Positions 6,819 to 15,900 of a DNA stretch of 37,698 bases are shown here, piece by piece; the stretch's first letter is position 1; the number at the start of each line of letters is the position of its first letter. The DNA comes from Marinilabiliaceae bacterium ANBcel2. Lineage in GTDB: Bacteria; Bacteroidota; Bacteroidia; Bacteroidales; Marinilabiliaceae. The position numbers and the translations under genes are program-made. Under the pieces are notes generated by a model. It searched no databases, was not told where the DNA came from, and saw only the letters and a program-made list of their open reading frames with translations. The stretch is taken from contig JARULA010000017.1 of NCBI GenBank assembly GCA_029688995.1, forward strand, positions 1 to 37,698. Reading direction: 5' to 3'.

Positions 6819-9290
6819 TTAAAAATTCATTGAAAAAGAGAGGTTTATTCTTCTTGAAGTGAGGTAGTTGGGAACTGCATATTGGCGGTTTTCAATATCA
6901 GTTACCCAGTAGTAAGAGATAGTATTATCGATGTCGGGCAAATTAAAAATTTCTAGTCCGATCGAAGCCCCTTTAGCAAAGTTGAAAAGTGATGTAAAGC
7001 TATCATAATTCATTAAATCATAAGAAAACCCTATATCCACTCTTCTGTAAGATGGCATCCTGTGTATTGCTTCATAACGAGGTGATTCAGGCGGACCAAA
7101 AGGGAGGCCTGTTCCGTAGTGAAAGCTCAGGTGGGCTTTAAAATCGGGATTAAGTGGCAGGTGATCCTGAATAAACATACTAAAATTTAGTCTTTGATCC
7201 GATGGTCTTGGTATATAGCCCGGAGCTCCATCTTTTTCATGATCTGTATAACTGTTATCTTTAAGTCTTTCCTCACTTTTCATTAAAGAGAGAGTTGCCC
7301 ATGACTCTTCTCCCGGAACCAAATCCCCATTAATTTTAAAATCAATCCCTGCAGCATATCCATCGGCATCATTTTTTCCGCTATAAACAATACGTACATT
7401 ATCTACATTATATGATATTAGATTTGATAACTTTTTATAGTAAGCTTCGGTAGTAAACTTAAAAGGACGACTTCCAACATTAAAGTAGTAATCAATTCCC
7501 GAAACAATCTGAAGAGATTTTTGTGCTTTAATGTTTTCGTTGATAGAGCCATCGGGTAGCCGCATCTCTTTAAAAAATGGCGGTTGGTAGTAGTATCCTC
7601 CCGACAATCGTATTCTGTAGTCACTCTCTCGACCCGGAAGCCATGTGAAGAGGAGGCGCGGACTAACATTTGTTTCGTTATTGAGAGAAAAATATGTTCC
7701 TCTAACTCCGATATCAGTAATGAGATGTCCTGTACCTATATTCCATGATGTTCGATTTTTAAGGTGTCCCGATAACCTATTATTGCTTATACTGTTTGAT
7801 GAATGCCTGCTGCGCGCAAGTTCCAGATAGTCGTTTGAACGTGGAATTGAATAACCTGCTGAATCGATCATCTCCCACTCCTCTATTTTGTCATTAAACT
7901 TTTCATGACGATATTGAGCGCCCCACTCTGTAATCCCTAAAGGCAAATCGTACCGACCTTTTAGATCTATTGTGTTCACTGTTGCAAAAAGGTCGTTCCT
8001 TGCATGTTGGATATACTCTCCCACACCTATTTGATTGAAATCATCACTCTCTCCTGTAGGGTCTTCAAGCTCCTGTAACCAGTATGCGCCTGCAATATCG
8101 TATGTCTCCTCCTCAACAGTCCTAAACCCCGATAGTGTTAATCGATAATTTGCATTATCACTAAAATTCCAGTCTGCAGTAATTGATCCATACCCCGTTT
8201 CAAAACGATCTTTCTCCTTGCCTGCAAAAAAGATGGTAAGCTGTTTAACGTCACTATATGTTCCAAAGGTTGTCTCTCTTGTTTCAGGAATAAATTGATA
8301 TCTGTTTAGTGAGTAGTATCCCAAAAATTCAAATGAGAGTCGGGAGGAGTAATTGTAGGTTATATATGATTGAATATCGGTAAAATCGGGTCTGTAATCT
8401 CCCTTCTCATCAAGAGATCCCAGCAAATAGCGATTTGTTTTATATCGTGCCCCTGTAATCCATGTTAATTTTCCATCTTTAGAGGTGCCCATGGCATGTG
8501 CATCACCTCCAAGCATTCCTGCTGAAAAGCCTCCTGCGTTCTGCGAAGGCTTTTTATACTCAATGTCCAGTACCGAGCTCATTTTATCACCATATGAAGA
8601 GCTAAACCCCCCGGCCGAAAATTCTACCGTTTCAACCAGATCGGGGTTAACAAAACTTAGCCCTTCCTGCTGCCCCGAATGCAATAAAAAAGGGCGATAG
8701 ACTTCTTGTCCGTTTACATAAACTAAGTTTTCATCAAAGTTACCTCCGCGCACTCTGTACTGACTGCTAAGTTCGTTGTTTGATGCAACCCCCATCTGCG
8801 AACGTACAAGACCTTCAACACTTGCACCTGCTGCTGATGGTAGAGTTCTAACATGTGAAATATCAATGGTTTGACTATGTTCACTTACCTGCCTTCTGCC
8901 TTTAATTTCAACTTGATCGATAAGGTGATCTTTCTGCTCCATTACAATATTGAGCACTATTTTGTTATCATTTGAAACCTGGTAGTTATTATCACCATCA
9001 TCTTTATCAACGGTAATGGTTCTTTTTTTAAATCCAAGCGCTGTTATATTTAAAGTTACCGGAACAGATTTAACCGAAAATAAGAATTCACCTTTATGGT
9101 TTGAGACATCTCCATCCTGGTTGCTGCTGATTATGTGGGCATTAATTACAGGATCGTCATATATATCGGTAACTCTGCCTTCTATGGTTATACCACTGCT
9201 GTTTTCTCCTTTTAATATCTCCGTGCAAAGAGCAAAAGAACATATCAAAAGTATAGTAGGAATATATCTGTTTTTGAACACTTTTATCAT
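6819..9290 (-). CDS. TonB-dependent outer-membrane receptor
   Basis: This 823-aa receptor has a signal peptide (about residues 1-27), then a CarbopepD_reg-type beta-sandwich (about 34-115, beginning ITIEGRVTDIYDDPVINAHI). A plug domain follows (about 140-250, including SSQYRVRGGNFDENLVYVNG), then a 22-strand-type barrel ending in the outer-membrane signature INLSFSMNF with a terminal Phe. It should import a bound ligand across the outer membrane using TonB energy. The ligand is not shown by sequence, but it lies downstream of a His-rich receptor and two His-rich lipoproteins, which suggests a metal or metal complex. Its start codon is the only one that keeps the signal peptide. It is preceded within 10 nt by a terminator-like hairpin, so its expression may depend on read-through. 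A tandem repeat array follows the stop codon. Confidence 0.92.
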   Translation of the reverse strand: MIKVFKNRYIPTILLICSFALCTEILKGENSSGITIEGRVTDIYDDPVINAHIISSNQDGDVSNHKGEFLFSVKSVPVTLNITALGFKKRTITVDKDDGDNNYQVSNDNKIVLNIVMEQKDHLIDQVEIKGRRQVSEHSQTIDISHVRTLPSAAGASVEGLVRSQMGVASNNELSSQYRVRGGNFDENLVYVNGQEVYRPFLLHSGQQEGLSFVNPDLVETVEFSAGGFSSSYGDKMSSVLDIEYKKPSQNAGGFSAGMLGGDAHAMGTSKDGKLTWITGARYKTNRYLLGSLDEKGDYRPDFTDIQSYITYNYSSRLSFEFLGYYSLNRYQFIPETRETTFGTYSDVKQLTIFFAGKEKDRFETGYGSITADWNFSDNANYRLTLSGFRTVEEETYDIAGAYWLQELEDPTGESDDFNQIGVGEYIQHARNDLFATVNTIDLKGRYDLPLGITEWGAQYRHEKFNDKIEEWEMIDSAGYSIPRSNDYLELARSRHSSNSISNNRLSGHLKNRTSWNIGTGHLITDIGVRGTYFSLNNETNVSPRLLFTWLPGRESDYRIRLSGGYYYQPPFFKEMRLPDGSINENIKAQKSLQIVSGIDYYFNVGSRPFKFTTEAYYKKLSNLISYNVDNVRIVYSGKNDADGYAAGIDFKINGDLVPGEESWATLSLMKSEERLKDNSYTDHEKDGAPGYIPRPSDQRLNFSMFIQDHLPLNPDFKAHLSFHYGTGLPFGPPESPRYEAIHRMPSYRRVDIGFSYDLMNYDSFTSLFNFAKGASIGLEIFNLPDIDNTISYYWVTDIENRQYAVPNYLTSRRINLSFSMNF

Positions 9291-9343
9291 TGAAAAAAAC
9301 TGACTATTATCACACTCTCATTATTGGGTGTGAAAATAGTCAG
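9291..9343 (-). terminator. Hairpin with U-tract abutting a start codon
   Basis: On the minus strand a stem-loop forms between 9343 and 9300. Nine base pairs (9300-9308 with 9335-9343) are followed by one mismatch and six more base pairs (9310-9315 with 9328-9333), with a 12-nt loop. It is followed at once by seven T residues (complement of 9293-9299) and then the ATG of the TonB receptor at 9290. It looks like an intrinsic terminator for the DUF4625 gene, or an attenuator in the receptor's leader. Confidence 0.75.
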
Positions 9344-9373
9344 GTTATTTTAAAAACGGAAAAACTTTCCCTT

Positions 9374-9886
9374 TTATTGTTTTTCCAGCAGTTTAAAATC
9401 TAATGTTGTAAAAGTTAAATCACCTTTTTCACTTGTTACATATATGTGAAAATGGTAATCTCCATAATCATACTCCTCTCCATTTTCATCTTTTCGCGGA
9501 ATGGTAATCTCCCTTTCAAAAACATATTTTTCTCCTTTGTTGGATAAATCAAAAATCCAATCATCCAAGTAGGGGTTATTCGCCTCTTTCTCTTCATCCA
9601 TTTCGCATGGCAGATGTGAACCATGTACATGGTGGTTAAAATTGTGATGAACATCCATACTTAAACCACCAACACCACTATTAGTTACAATCTCTATTTT
9701 GTAGTTGTAAGGTTCGTCAAACCATATTGTATCACATGGAGTTGGATTTAAAACTGTAACAATTGGAACATCCTCCTCATTATCATCACTACATGAAGTT
9801 GTAGCTGTTAAAAAAGCTACCCCTGCAACTATCATTAATGATGTAAATAGTATAGCTCTCCTTTTAAATCTCTCTTTTGTCATCAT
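9374..9886 (-). CDS. His-rich DUF4625-type lipoprotein
   Basis: This 170-aa lipoprotein has a basic N-terminus, one hydrophobic stretch (about 11-29) and a lipobox-like TATTSC with the lipidated Cys at 32. The acidic SDDNEED run that follows is the kind of signal used in Bacteroidetes to send lipoproteins to the cell surface. The mature part is a single beta-sandwich-like domain that matches my memory of DUF4625. Its hallmark is a His cluster at 80-91 (HHNFNHHVHGSH), with further His at 145 and 147 in YGDYHFHIYV. That clustering suggests metal binding, which is inference. Two in-frame ATG codons stand side by side at the start (9886 and 9883), and either may be used. It begins 13 bp after the paralogue upstream. 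A terminator-like hairpin lies between it and the next receptor gene. Confidence 0.85.
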   Translation of the reverse strand: MMTKERFKRRAILFTSLMIVAGVAFLTATTSCSDDNEEDVPIVTVLNPTPCDTIWFDEPYNYKIEIVTNSGVGGLSMDVHHNFNHHVHGSHLPCEMDEEKEANNPYLDDWIFDLSNKGEKYVFEREITIPRKDENGEEYDYGDYHFHIYVTSEKGDLTFTTLDFKLLEKQ

Positions 9887-9899
9887 TATTAACTTTTAT

Positions 9900-10364
9900 T
9901 TAGTCAATATTCTCTACAATTTCAATATGTGTCTCTTCTTGAGCTATATTGCCAAATTCATCCCTTACTGCAATTTCAACGTGATATTCGCCTAAAGGAG
10001 CCTCATCCGGAATATCTATATGTTCGTGTACCGAGAAGTTTCTCGAACCTTTAAACAGTTGGTTGTCGTTAAACCATTTTTCAATAATTAAAAACTCTTC
10101 TTCTTCAGGATCTTCGGGATGGCTGTGTATTTCTATAAAATATGAATCAAGGCGTCCGTCATTACCGGTTTTTACATCAAAATCAATAATAATTTCACCG
10201 CTTTTTTCAACAATATTACTTTCACTATAATGATCACCCGCCGAAAAACAGGTTATTACCGGAGGAGTTGTTTCATCATCATCATCACTACATGATATAG
10301 TTAAAGTTGATAAGGCAAAAGTTGCCATAAAAATTAATGAGAATAATTTTATTCTGTTTTTCAT
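9900..10364 (-). CDS. DUF4625-type lipoprotein, paralogue
   Basis: This 154-aa lipoprotein has a signal sequence ending in LTISC, so Cys25 is lipidated. It is followed by SDDDDE, which resembles a surface-export signal. The rest is one beta-rich domain similar in plan to the neighbouring 170-aa protein. It has IEIHSHPED (His80, His82) where the neighbour has its His cluster, then VHEHIDIPDEAPLGEYHVEI (His113, His115, His128), the typical end of a DUF4625 domain. The two genes therefore look like a tandem duplication that has diverged, with the copy nearest the second receptor richer in His. It lies between the ZnuD-like receptor and its paralogue on the same transcript. A role in binding a metal or metallophore at the cell surface is inferred, not shown. 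Confidence 0.83.
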   Translation of the reverse strand: MKNRIKLFSLIFMATFALSTLTISCSDDDDETTPPVITCFSAGDHYSESNIVEKSGEIIIDFDVKTGNDGRLDSYFIEIHSHPEDPEEEEFLIIEKWFNDNQLFKGSRNFSVHEHIDIPDEAPLGEYHVEIAVRDEFGNIAQEETHIEIVENID

Positions 10365-10445
10365 TTTTAATTGGTTTTTAGTTATATAAATTAATTGTTC
10401 TGTTTATCTAATTGATTAGTGATACTATTTTGGATATTATTTTAA

Positions 10446-12812
10446 CTAAAACGAGTAGCTTACTGTAAGCTCTATATCTCTTCCAGGCTCAGGAATTCTT
10501 AATCTGCGATAAAAGCTGATATGATTATAATACCTATTATCAAAAATGTTATTTACTCTAAAAAGCATGTTTAATTTATTCTCACCCACGTTTAAATCAG
10601 TTTGCGCTGTAAAATTAAAAGAGACATATCCCGGAGTGTCCAATTCGTTTGGAACTGTTTGATTCTGTTTGGCTGCTTTACGTGCTTCAAAAGATAATCG
10701 AGAATTACTAAACATCTCTCCGCTATTATTAAACATCCATGTAAGTTGTGATAATATAGAAAAAGGGGGCGTAAATGGGAGGGAGCTATTATTGTCTAAA
10801 TTTAATGCATATACATATTCACCTCCTGTTTGAAAATTTAAATTATCACTATAATCAAAATCTATCATAAATTCACCACCATATAGCAGAGCTTCTGACT
10901 GGCGATATTCATATACCTGTCCCTCTGCTCTTAAAATAGCAGTAGGTTGCAAATATAGATATCGGGTGAAATAGTTGGCGAACGGACTAACCATAACCTC
11001 CAGACGGTTAAAACGTTTTTCTGCCCCCAAATCAATTTGCCAGGCCACTTCGGGTTTATTATTTAAATCCCCTCTTTCAAAACGGCCTTCGTGTCGATGC
11101 AGTCCGTATGCTCCCAATTCATATGCTGACGGGACACGGTAACTTTTACCTATGTTAGCCCTTAAAAGGAGGTTTGAGTGGGGAGTGTAGTTAGCACCCA
11201 AAGCAAATGAGCTGCCGTTGAAATTTTTGCTGAATTGTGGATTAAAAACAGCTTCTCCGTAATCAGGATCCGGGTTTAATGCCTCATCCATCTCAAAATT
11301 ATGAAAGTCAAACCGTACACCCGAGTTGATTCTCCACTCATCGTTTAAATGGTATCTGTGAATAATACCCACACCTGTTGATAATCTGTTATAATCGGGA
11401 AGAATATGACTATACCCTTCATGTTTATGGTTGTGGTACTGACTGTTAATTACAAAATCAAAAATATGGTTGTTTATACTTCTTAATGAGTATGTTACAT
11501 TTGCCGATAGATTGTGAAGAGCAAGCTCCAGTTCAAGATTGTCTTTACTTCGATAATATTCCAAATCATCTTTGCGGTTACCGGTACGATCCATTAACCT
11601 GGAGTTTTCTTGTGAGAGATTGTACTGGTAACCCAAACCTATTTCTAAGCGATTATTTCCAATATCTATTTTACTGTTACTATTTATAGAGTAATTTTCG
11701 ATACTCTGCTTTGGATCATTAATATCATGTCGGCTCTCTTCATGCTCTTTTCTAATCTTTTCAACATTCATCCCTTCCCAATCAAAAAAACCGTTTTCAC
11801 TTTTATGGTAGCTTAATTCAATATAACTTTCTCCCCACGATTTTTCTACTCCACCTATAAAAGAGAGAGCATTTTCTTCTCCTGCTGTATTTGATACATA
11901 ATCATCTATTGAGACTCTGTGTGACGCTTCTGAAGCACTTACAGGAGCAGGTTCAACAAAATAGTCTGTATCGGGAATTTTAAAATCGCCAAAACGGTTA
12001 TGTGTTATGTTGGCATGCATATAGAAATCTCCATTTTTGCCAGACAACGATGCATTACCACCAATCCATTCATTATTACTTTTCCCGGTAACCGAGAAGC
12101 GGCCCGATATCCCATCTTCTTTGGGAATGTCGGGTGGTAAAATATTAATTACACCCCCAATTGCATCGGAGCCAAACTTTAAAGATGCAGGACCTTTTAT
12201 AACCTCAAGATTATTAATGCTATGTTGATCGACAGATATCCCGTGATGAGAGTTCCATTGCTGACCTTCATGTTTAATTCCGTTTTGTGCAACAACAACT
12301 CTGTAATATCCCATTCCCCTTATAACAGGCTTTGATATTCCCGATCCTATATCCATAGAGCTAACTCCGGGTACCGAACTTAATGTCTGCATTAAACTCC
12401 CCGCCATATTATCTCTTATAAAATCATTTGGAATATGTTGAACCGGCTGACTGTTGGTTATTCTTGCCAAATTTTGTCGGGTTCTAACCACATTTACCTC
12501 AGCAAGTTCATAATCAGATGATTTCATCTCAATTGTTAACTCAACCTCTTCTTTGTCAGCCTCAATAACATCGGCATACATCTCATATCCCAGAGATGAA
12601 GCCTTTATTTCATGGGTGTCTTTTGGAATATCCTTAAAAGAGAATTCACCGTTATGATCGGCCACTGTTCCTGAAGCTCCTCCGTTAAGGATAACATTTG
12701 CACCCGGTACAGGCTCTTTAAACTCATTAATGACAATTCCCCTTATAACAGTCTGTGAGCTAGCGTGTAATGTTAAAGTGAGAACTATTGCGATTAATAA
12801 ACCTCTTATCAT
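10446..12812 (-). CDS. His-rich TonB-dependent receptor, ZnuD-like
   Basis: This 788-aa receptor has a signal peptide (about 1-19), a CarbopepD_reg-like domain (about 21-97), a plug (about 115-225) and a barrel ending in ELTVSYSF. The plug reads QNGIKHEGQQWNSHHGISV (His181, His189, His190), then His197, followed by the common INNLEVIKGPASLKFGSDAIGG. Predicted loops carry more His clusters: residues 460-469 (HNHKHEGYSH) and His572/His574 (LHRHEGR). His-rich plugs and loops occur in the zinc receptor ZnuD, so uptake of zinc or a similar metal is the best guess. It is the first gene of a minus-strand operon with two DUF4625 lipoproteins and a second receptor. A terminator separates it from the ATPase gene upstream. 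I saw no clear Fur/Zur box in the short leader. Confidence 0.9.
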   Translation of the reverse strand: MIRGLLIAIVLTLTLHASSQTVIRGIVINEFKEPVPGANVILNGGASGTVADHNGEFSFKDIPKDTHEIKASSLGYEMYADVIEADKEEVELTIEMKSSDYELAEVNVVRTRQNLARITNSQPVQHIPNDFIRDNMAGSLMQTLSSVPGVSSMDIGSGISKPVIRGMGYYRVVVAQNGIKHEGQQWNSHHGISVDQHSINNLEVIKGPASLKFGSDAIGGVINILPPDIPKEDGISGRFSVTGKSNNEWIGGNASLSGKNGDFYMHANITHNRFGDFKIPDTDYFVEPAPVSASEASHRVSIDDYVSNTAGEENALSFIGGVEKSWGESYIELSYHKSENGFFDWEGMNVEKIRKEHEESRHDINDPKQSIENYSINSNSKIDIGNNRLEIGLGYQYNLSQENSRLMDRTGNRKDDLEYYRSKDNLELELALHNLSANVTYSLRSINNHIFDFVINSQYHNHKHEGYSHILPDYNRLSTGVGIIHRYHLNDEWRINSGVRFDFHNFEMDEALNPDPDYGEAVFNPQFSKNFNGSSFALGANYTPHSNLLLRANIGKSYRVPSAYELGAYGLHRHEGRFERGDLNNKPEVAWQIDLGAEKRFNRLEVMVSPFANYFTRYLYLQPTAILRAEGQVYEYRQSEALLYGGEFMIDFDYSDNLNFQTGGEYVYALNLDNNSSLPFTPPFSILSQLTWMFNNSGEMFSNSRLSFEARKAAKQNQTVPNELDTPGYVSFNFTAQTDLNVGENKLNMLFRVNNIFDNRYYNHISFYRRLRIPEPGRDIELTVSYSF

Positions 12813-12851
12813 CTTATCACTGTTTTTATTAAATCAAAAACTATTGCAAAG

Positions 12852-12886
12852 AAAAGGGGATTGATTATACCAATCAATCCCCTTTT
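12852..12886. terminator. Hairpin terminator after the ATPase gene
   Basis: A perfect 15-bp stem pairs 12852-12866 (aaaaggggattgatt) with 12872-12886 around a 5-nt loop, with A/T runs at both edges. It follows the stop codon of the minus-strand ATPase gene and insulates it from the TonB-receptor operon. Confidence 0.88.
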
Positions 12887-12910
12887 TTAGGTATTTTTTT
12901 AAATCCCCAT

Positions 12911-15900
12911 TTAAATTTTTTGGTGTAAAATTGAGTCAATTAAACTTTGCGCCTCCTTTTCATTAAGATATCTCATTTTTGATAGTGCAGCTTTAACAGA
13001 TATTGTAACCTCCTCTTTTGCAGGCTTCTCTTCGCTGTTTATATACTCCATATCTAAGAAAAATTTATTAAGAGTATCTATTTTTGTTTCTGAAAATCTG
13101 GGAATTTTATTGTCTCTAAGCTCTTTAATTAGTTTTTCGGGATCACCTTTGACATGCGGCAAAGTCAATCGTTCTAAGATTTTATCATAATAGCTGTCAG
13201 TAATACCTGCCTTTTGCTTTTTAGCCTCTTTTAACACCTCAGAATCTATTTTTCTGTTTTGCCCCCTCTTTAAAAGTGAACTCCATAATTGTAGCAGTTG
13301 AGCTTTCTCCTGCATTATCTTATACTCTTGTGAAAAATCTTCGCAATTTATCTCCCCGTTATAGTTGATATAGTTATTGAGCTCACCCCATGTTACCAAA
13401 CCCTTACTTAAGATCGTATATATCAACGTGCACCTATTAGTTAGTAGAGCTATGTGAATTGAGTTTACTTCATCCTCTTCGGGTAAAAAGGGTGTAACCT
13501 TTAGCTCTTTAAAGTATTCACTATATGATCTCCCTTCGGGTTTAGGAACATTTTTATATAGGTGTAATGCCGAGGCTTTGGTTCCACCTCTCTTAATACC
13601 CTTTAATTTATTATCTGCTAAAGTTATCACCTTATAGTCAAAAGTCTCTGTGATAGACTCCCCATTTCTTTTGGCAAGAGCCTCTTCCCATTTTAATATT
13701 TCGTCACTTTGAGCAGTAAAATAGAATATTTGTCTGCCATCCCTACTTATCTCCAGCAACGAATTTATAATAACCTGTGCGCGCTCATCATCACTATTGG
13801 CAAGCAGTTCATCGGCAAGAACAGGATAAGCCACCTCTCTCTCCTGCATCTCTACAAAAGCTAATCTCACTGCTATTAACAGTTGAATACGTGTTCCTGT
13901 GGACATCTGTTCCATAGCAAGTGTGTTTCTATTATTTACATCAATAGCTTTAAAGATGGCACTGCTGTTCTCTTCTATAACTTTGATTTTATATTTTCCG
14001 TGAGTAATATTTACAAAAAGCTCTGATGCACGTTGCAACACTTTAGGTTGATTCTTTTTATCCGACTCCTCTTTAATTACATCGGTAACAATTTTACCCG
14101 TTATTGATGAGAGATTATTTGAAAACTCTTTTTCTACATTATCTAAACTCTTTTCTTTTTCATAAATAATATTTTCCAGATCACCCTTCTCTTTTGCCTG
14201 CTCTATCTCTGTCTCTATTTTGCTTATTTTATCTGTTACCTCTTCCTTTTTTTGAGAGAGAGCTTCCCATTTTTCTACCTCCTGTTGCAAGCTCTCTAAA
14301 CACTCGCTTTCAACTATCTCTTTCTCAATCTCATTAAAGTGTTTATCTCTCTTAATTTTATTTATGGTGCTGTCAACAAAATAATGCTTTTTAGAATAGC
14401 TCTCTTTTGCCTCTTTATATTTATCAAGCATTGATGTTAGCTCCTTAACCTCCTCTTTTTGGGTGATTAATTTACCGTTGTTGGCACTCGAGAGAGTATT
14501 AAAAATTTCTTCTCTTTTTTTAGTGTGCTGATTAATAATTATTTCACAGTTATCTATATCTCTATTAAATGATTCAATATTGTTTTTTTCTCTATTTAGA
14601 TGTTCAAAATTATCTTTTATCTCTTCCAGTATTACTTTTGCTTTTATAAGATCTTCAGCTCCTCTTTTATAAGTTTTAAAAAAAAGTTCATTGCAAATTT
14701 TCAGCTCATTTTCAAATTCACTCTCTCTCATTTTATTTATTGCTTTAATCTCTTCTATCTCCTTAACACTGGTAAACCACTCTCTAATATTTCTGATATA
14801 TTCAAAAAGAACAGTATATTTTTCAGAATTGAGTCCTTCAGGTAAAACAGCATTTTTAGTGAAGTGATGAGCACATTTTTTTTGCTCCTCTTTAATGCTC
14901 TCATACTCTTTTAGCAGCCCCTCTTTTTCAGCATTTAAATCTTCAATCTCGCTTATTAAGGTTACTCTCTTTTCTCTCTCACTATCATTTTTAGAAATTT
15001 GATTTGAAAGAGCCTCTTCACTTTTTTTCACCTCATCTCTTGTAGAAGAGTTGTTTAACAATTTAACGGGTAGCTTTTCAACTATATCCTCAGGTTTTAA
15101 TCTGTTGTATTTATCCTCAATCTCTTTTATTGTATAAGCTACTCTCTTTTGCTCTTTAGCTATATTAGAGATTTTAACAGAGGATAGAATAGTTGCTGCA
15201 GCAACCGTTGCAGTAGTAACAATAAAATAGAGAGGGTCTGTTGATTGTAGTATGTTTGTTAATCCTTGCGGTAATCTGATAATACCGGCATAAAAAAGAG
15301 CCATCACTAGTAAAAAAGCTAAAAGAAATACCCCTACTGATAAAATGAATCCTTTTAGCAGCTGATTTTTTATCCTCTTTTGGTTAAAAATATTTTGATT
15401 TGTTGTAGCAAGCCAATCCTGCAGAAGAGATCGAGCTTCTTTTGCTTTGTCATCATCCTTTTCATCACTTTTTTGTTCAATTTTGTTCAAATGCTTTTGA
15501 GCTCTCTCCAATTTAATTTTATTAATATTTAAGCTGCCTCCAACTTGATGCGCCCTCTCTATTAGTCTATCCAACTCCTCTAAATCGCTATGAGTAAATG
15601 GGGCCGGGCTGGACGGACTTTCTGCTACTCTTTTTCGTAAAATCTTCTCGTTACTAACCTTTTTTTCTAACTCATCGCTGTTACTATCTATCTCCCTTTT
15701 TTTATTTTCTAAGGCTGCAACTCTTTTTTCTATTTCGTTAATTATCGATTTATCTACTACGTTAGATTCAATATTTAATTTTTCAATCTCTTCTTTACTT
15801 CTTGCAATATTATTTTTGTACTCTTCAATTAAATTTATGTTTTTGTCAATATTCTCTTCTGCATCCTCAACTCTTTTATAATGGTCGTTTTGTACCTTAT

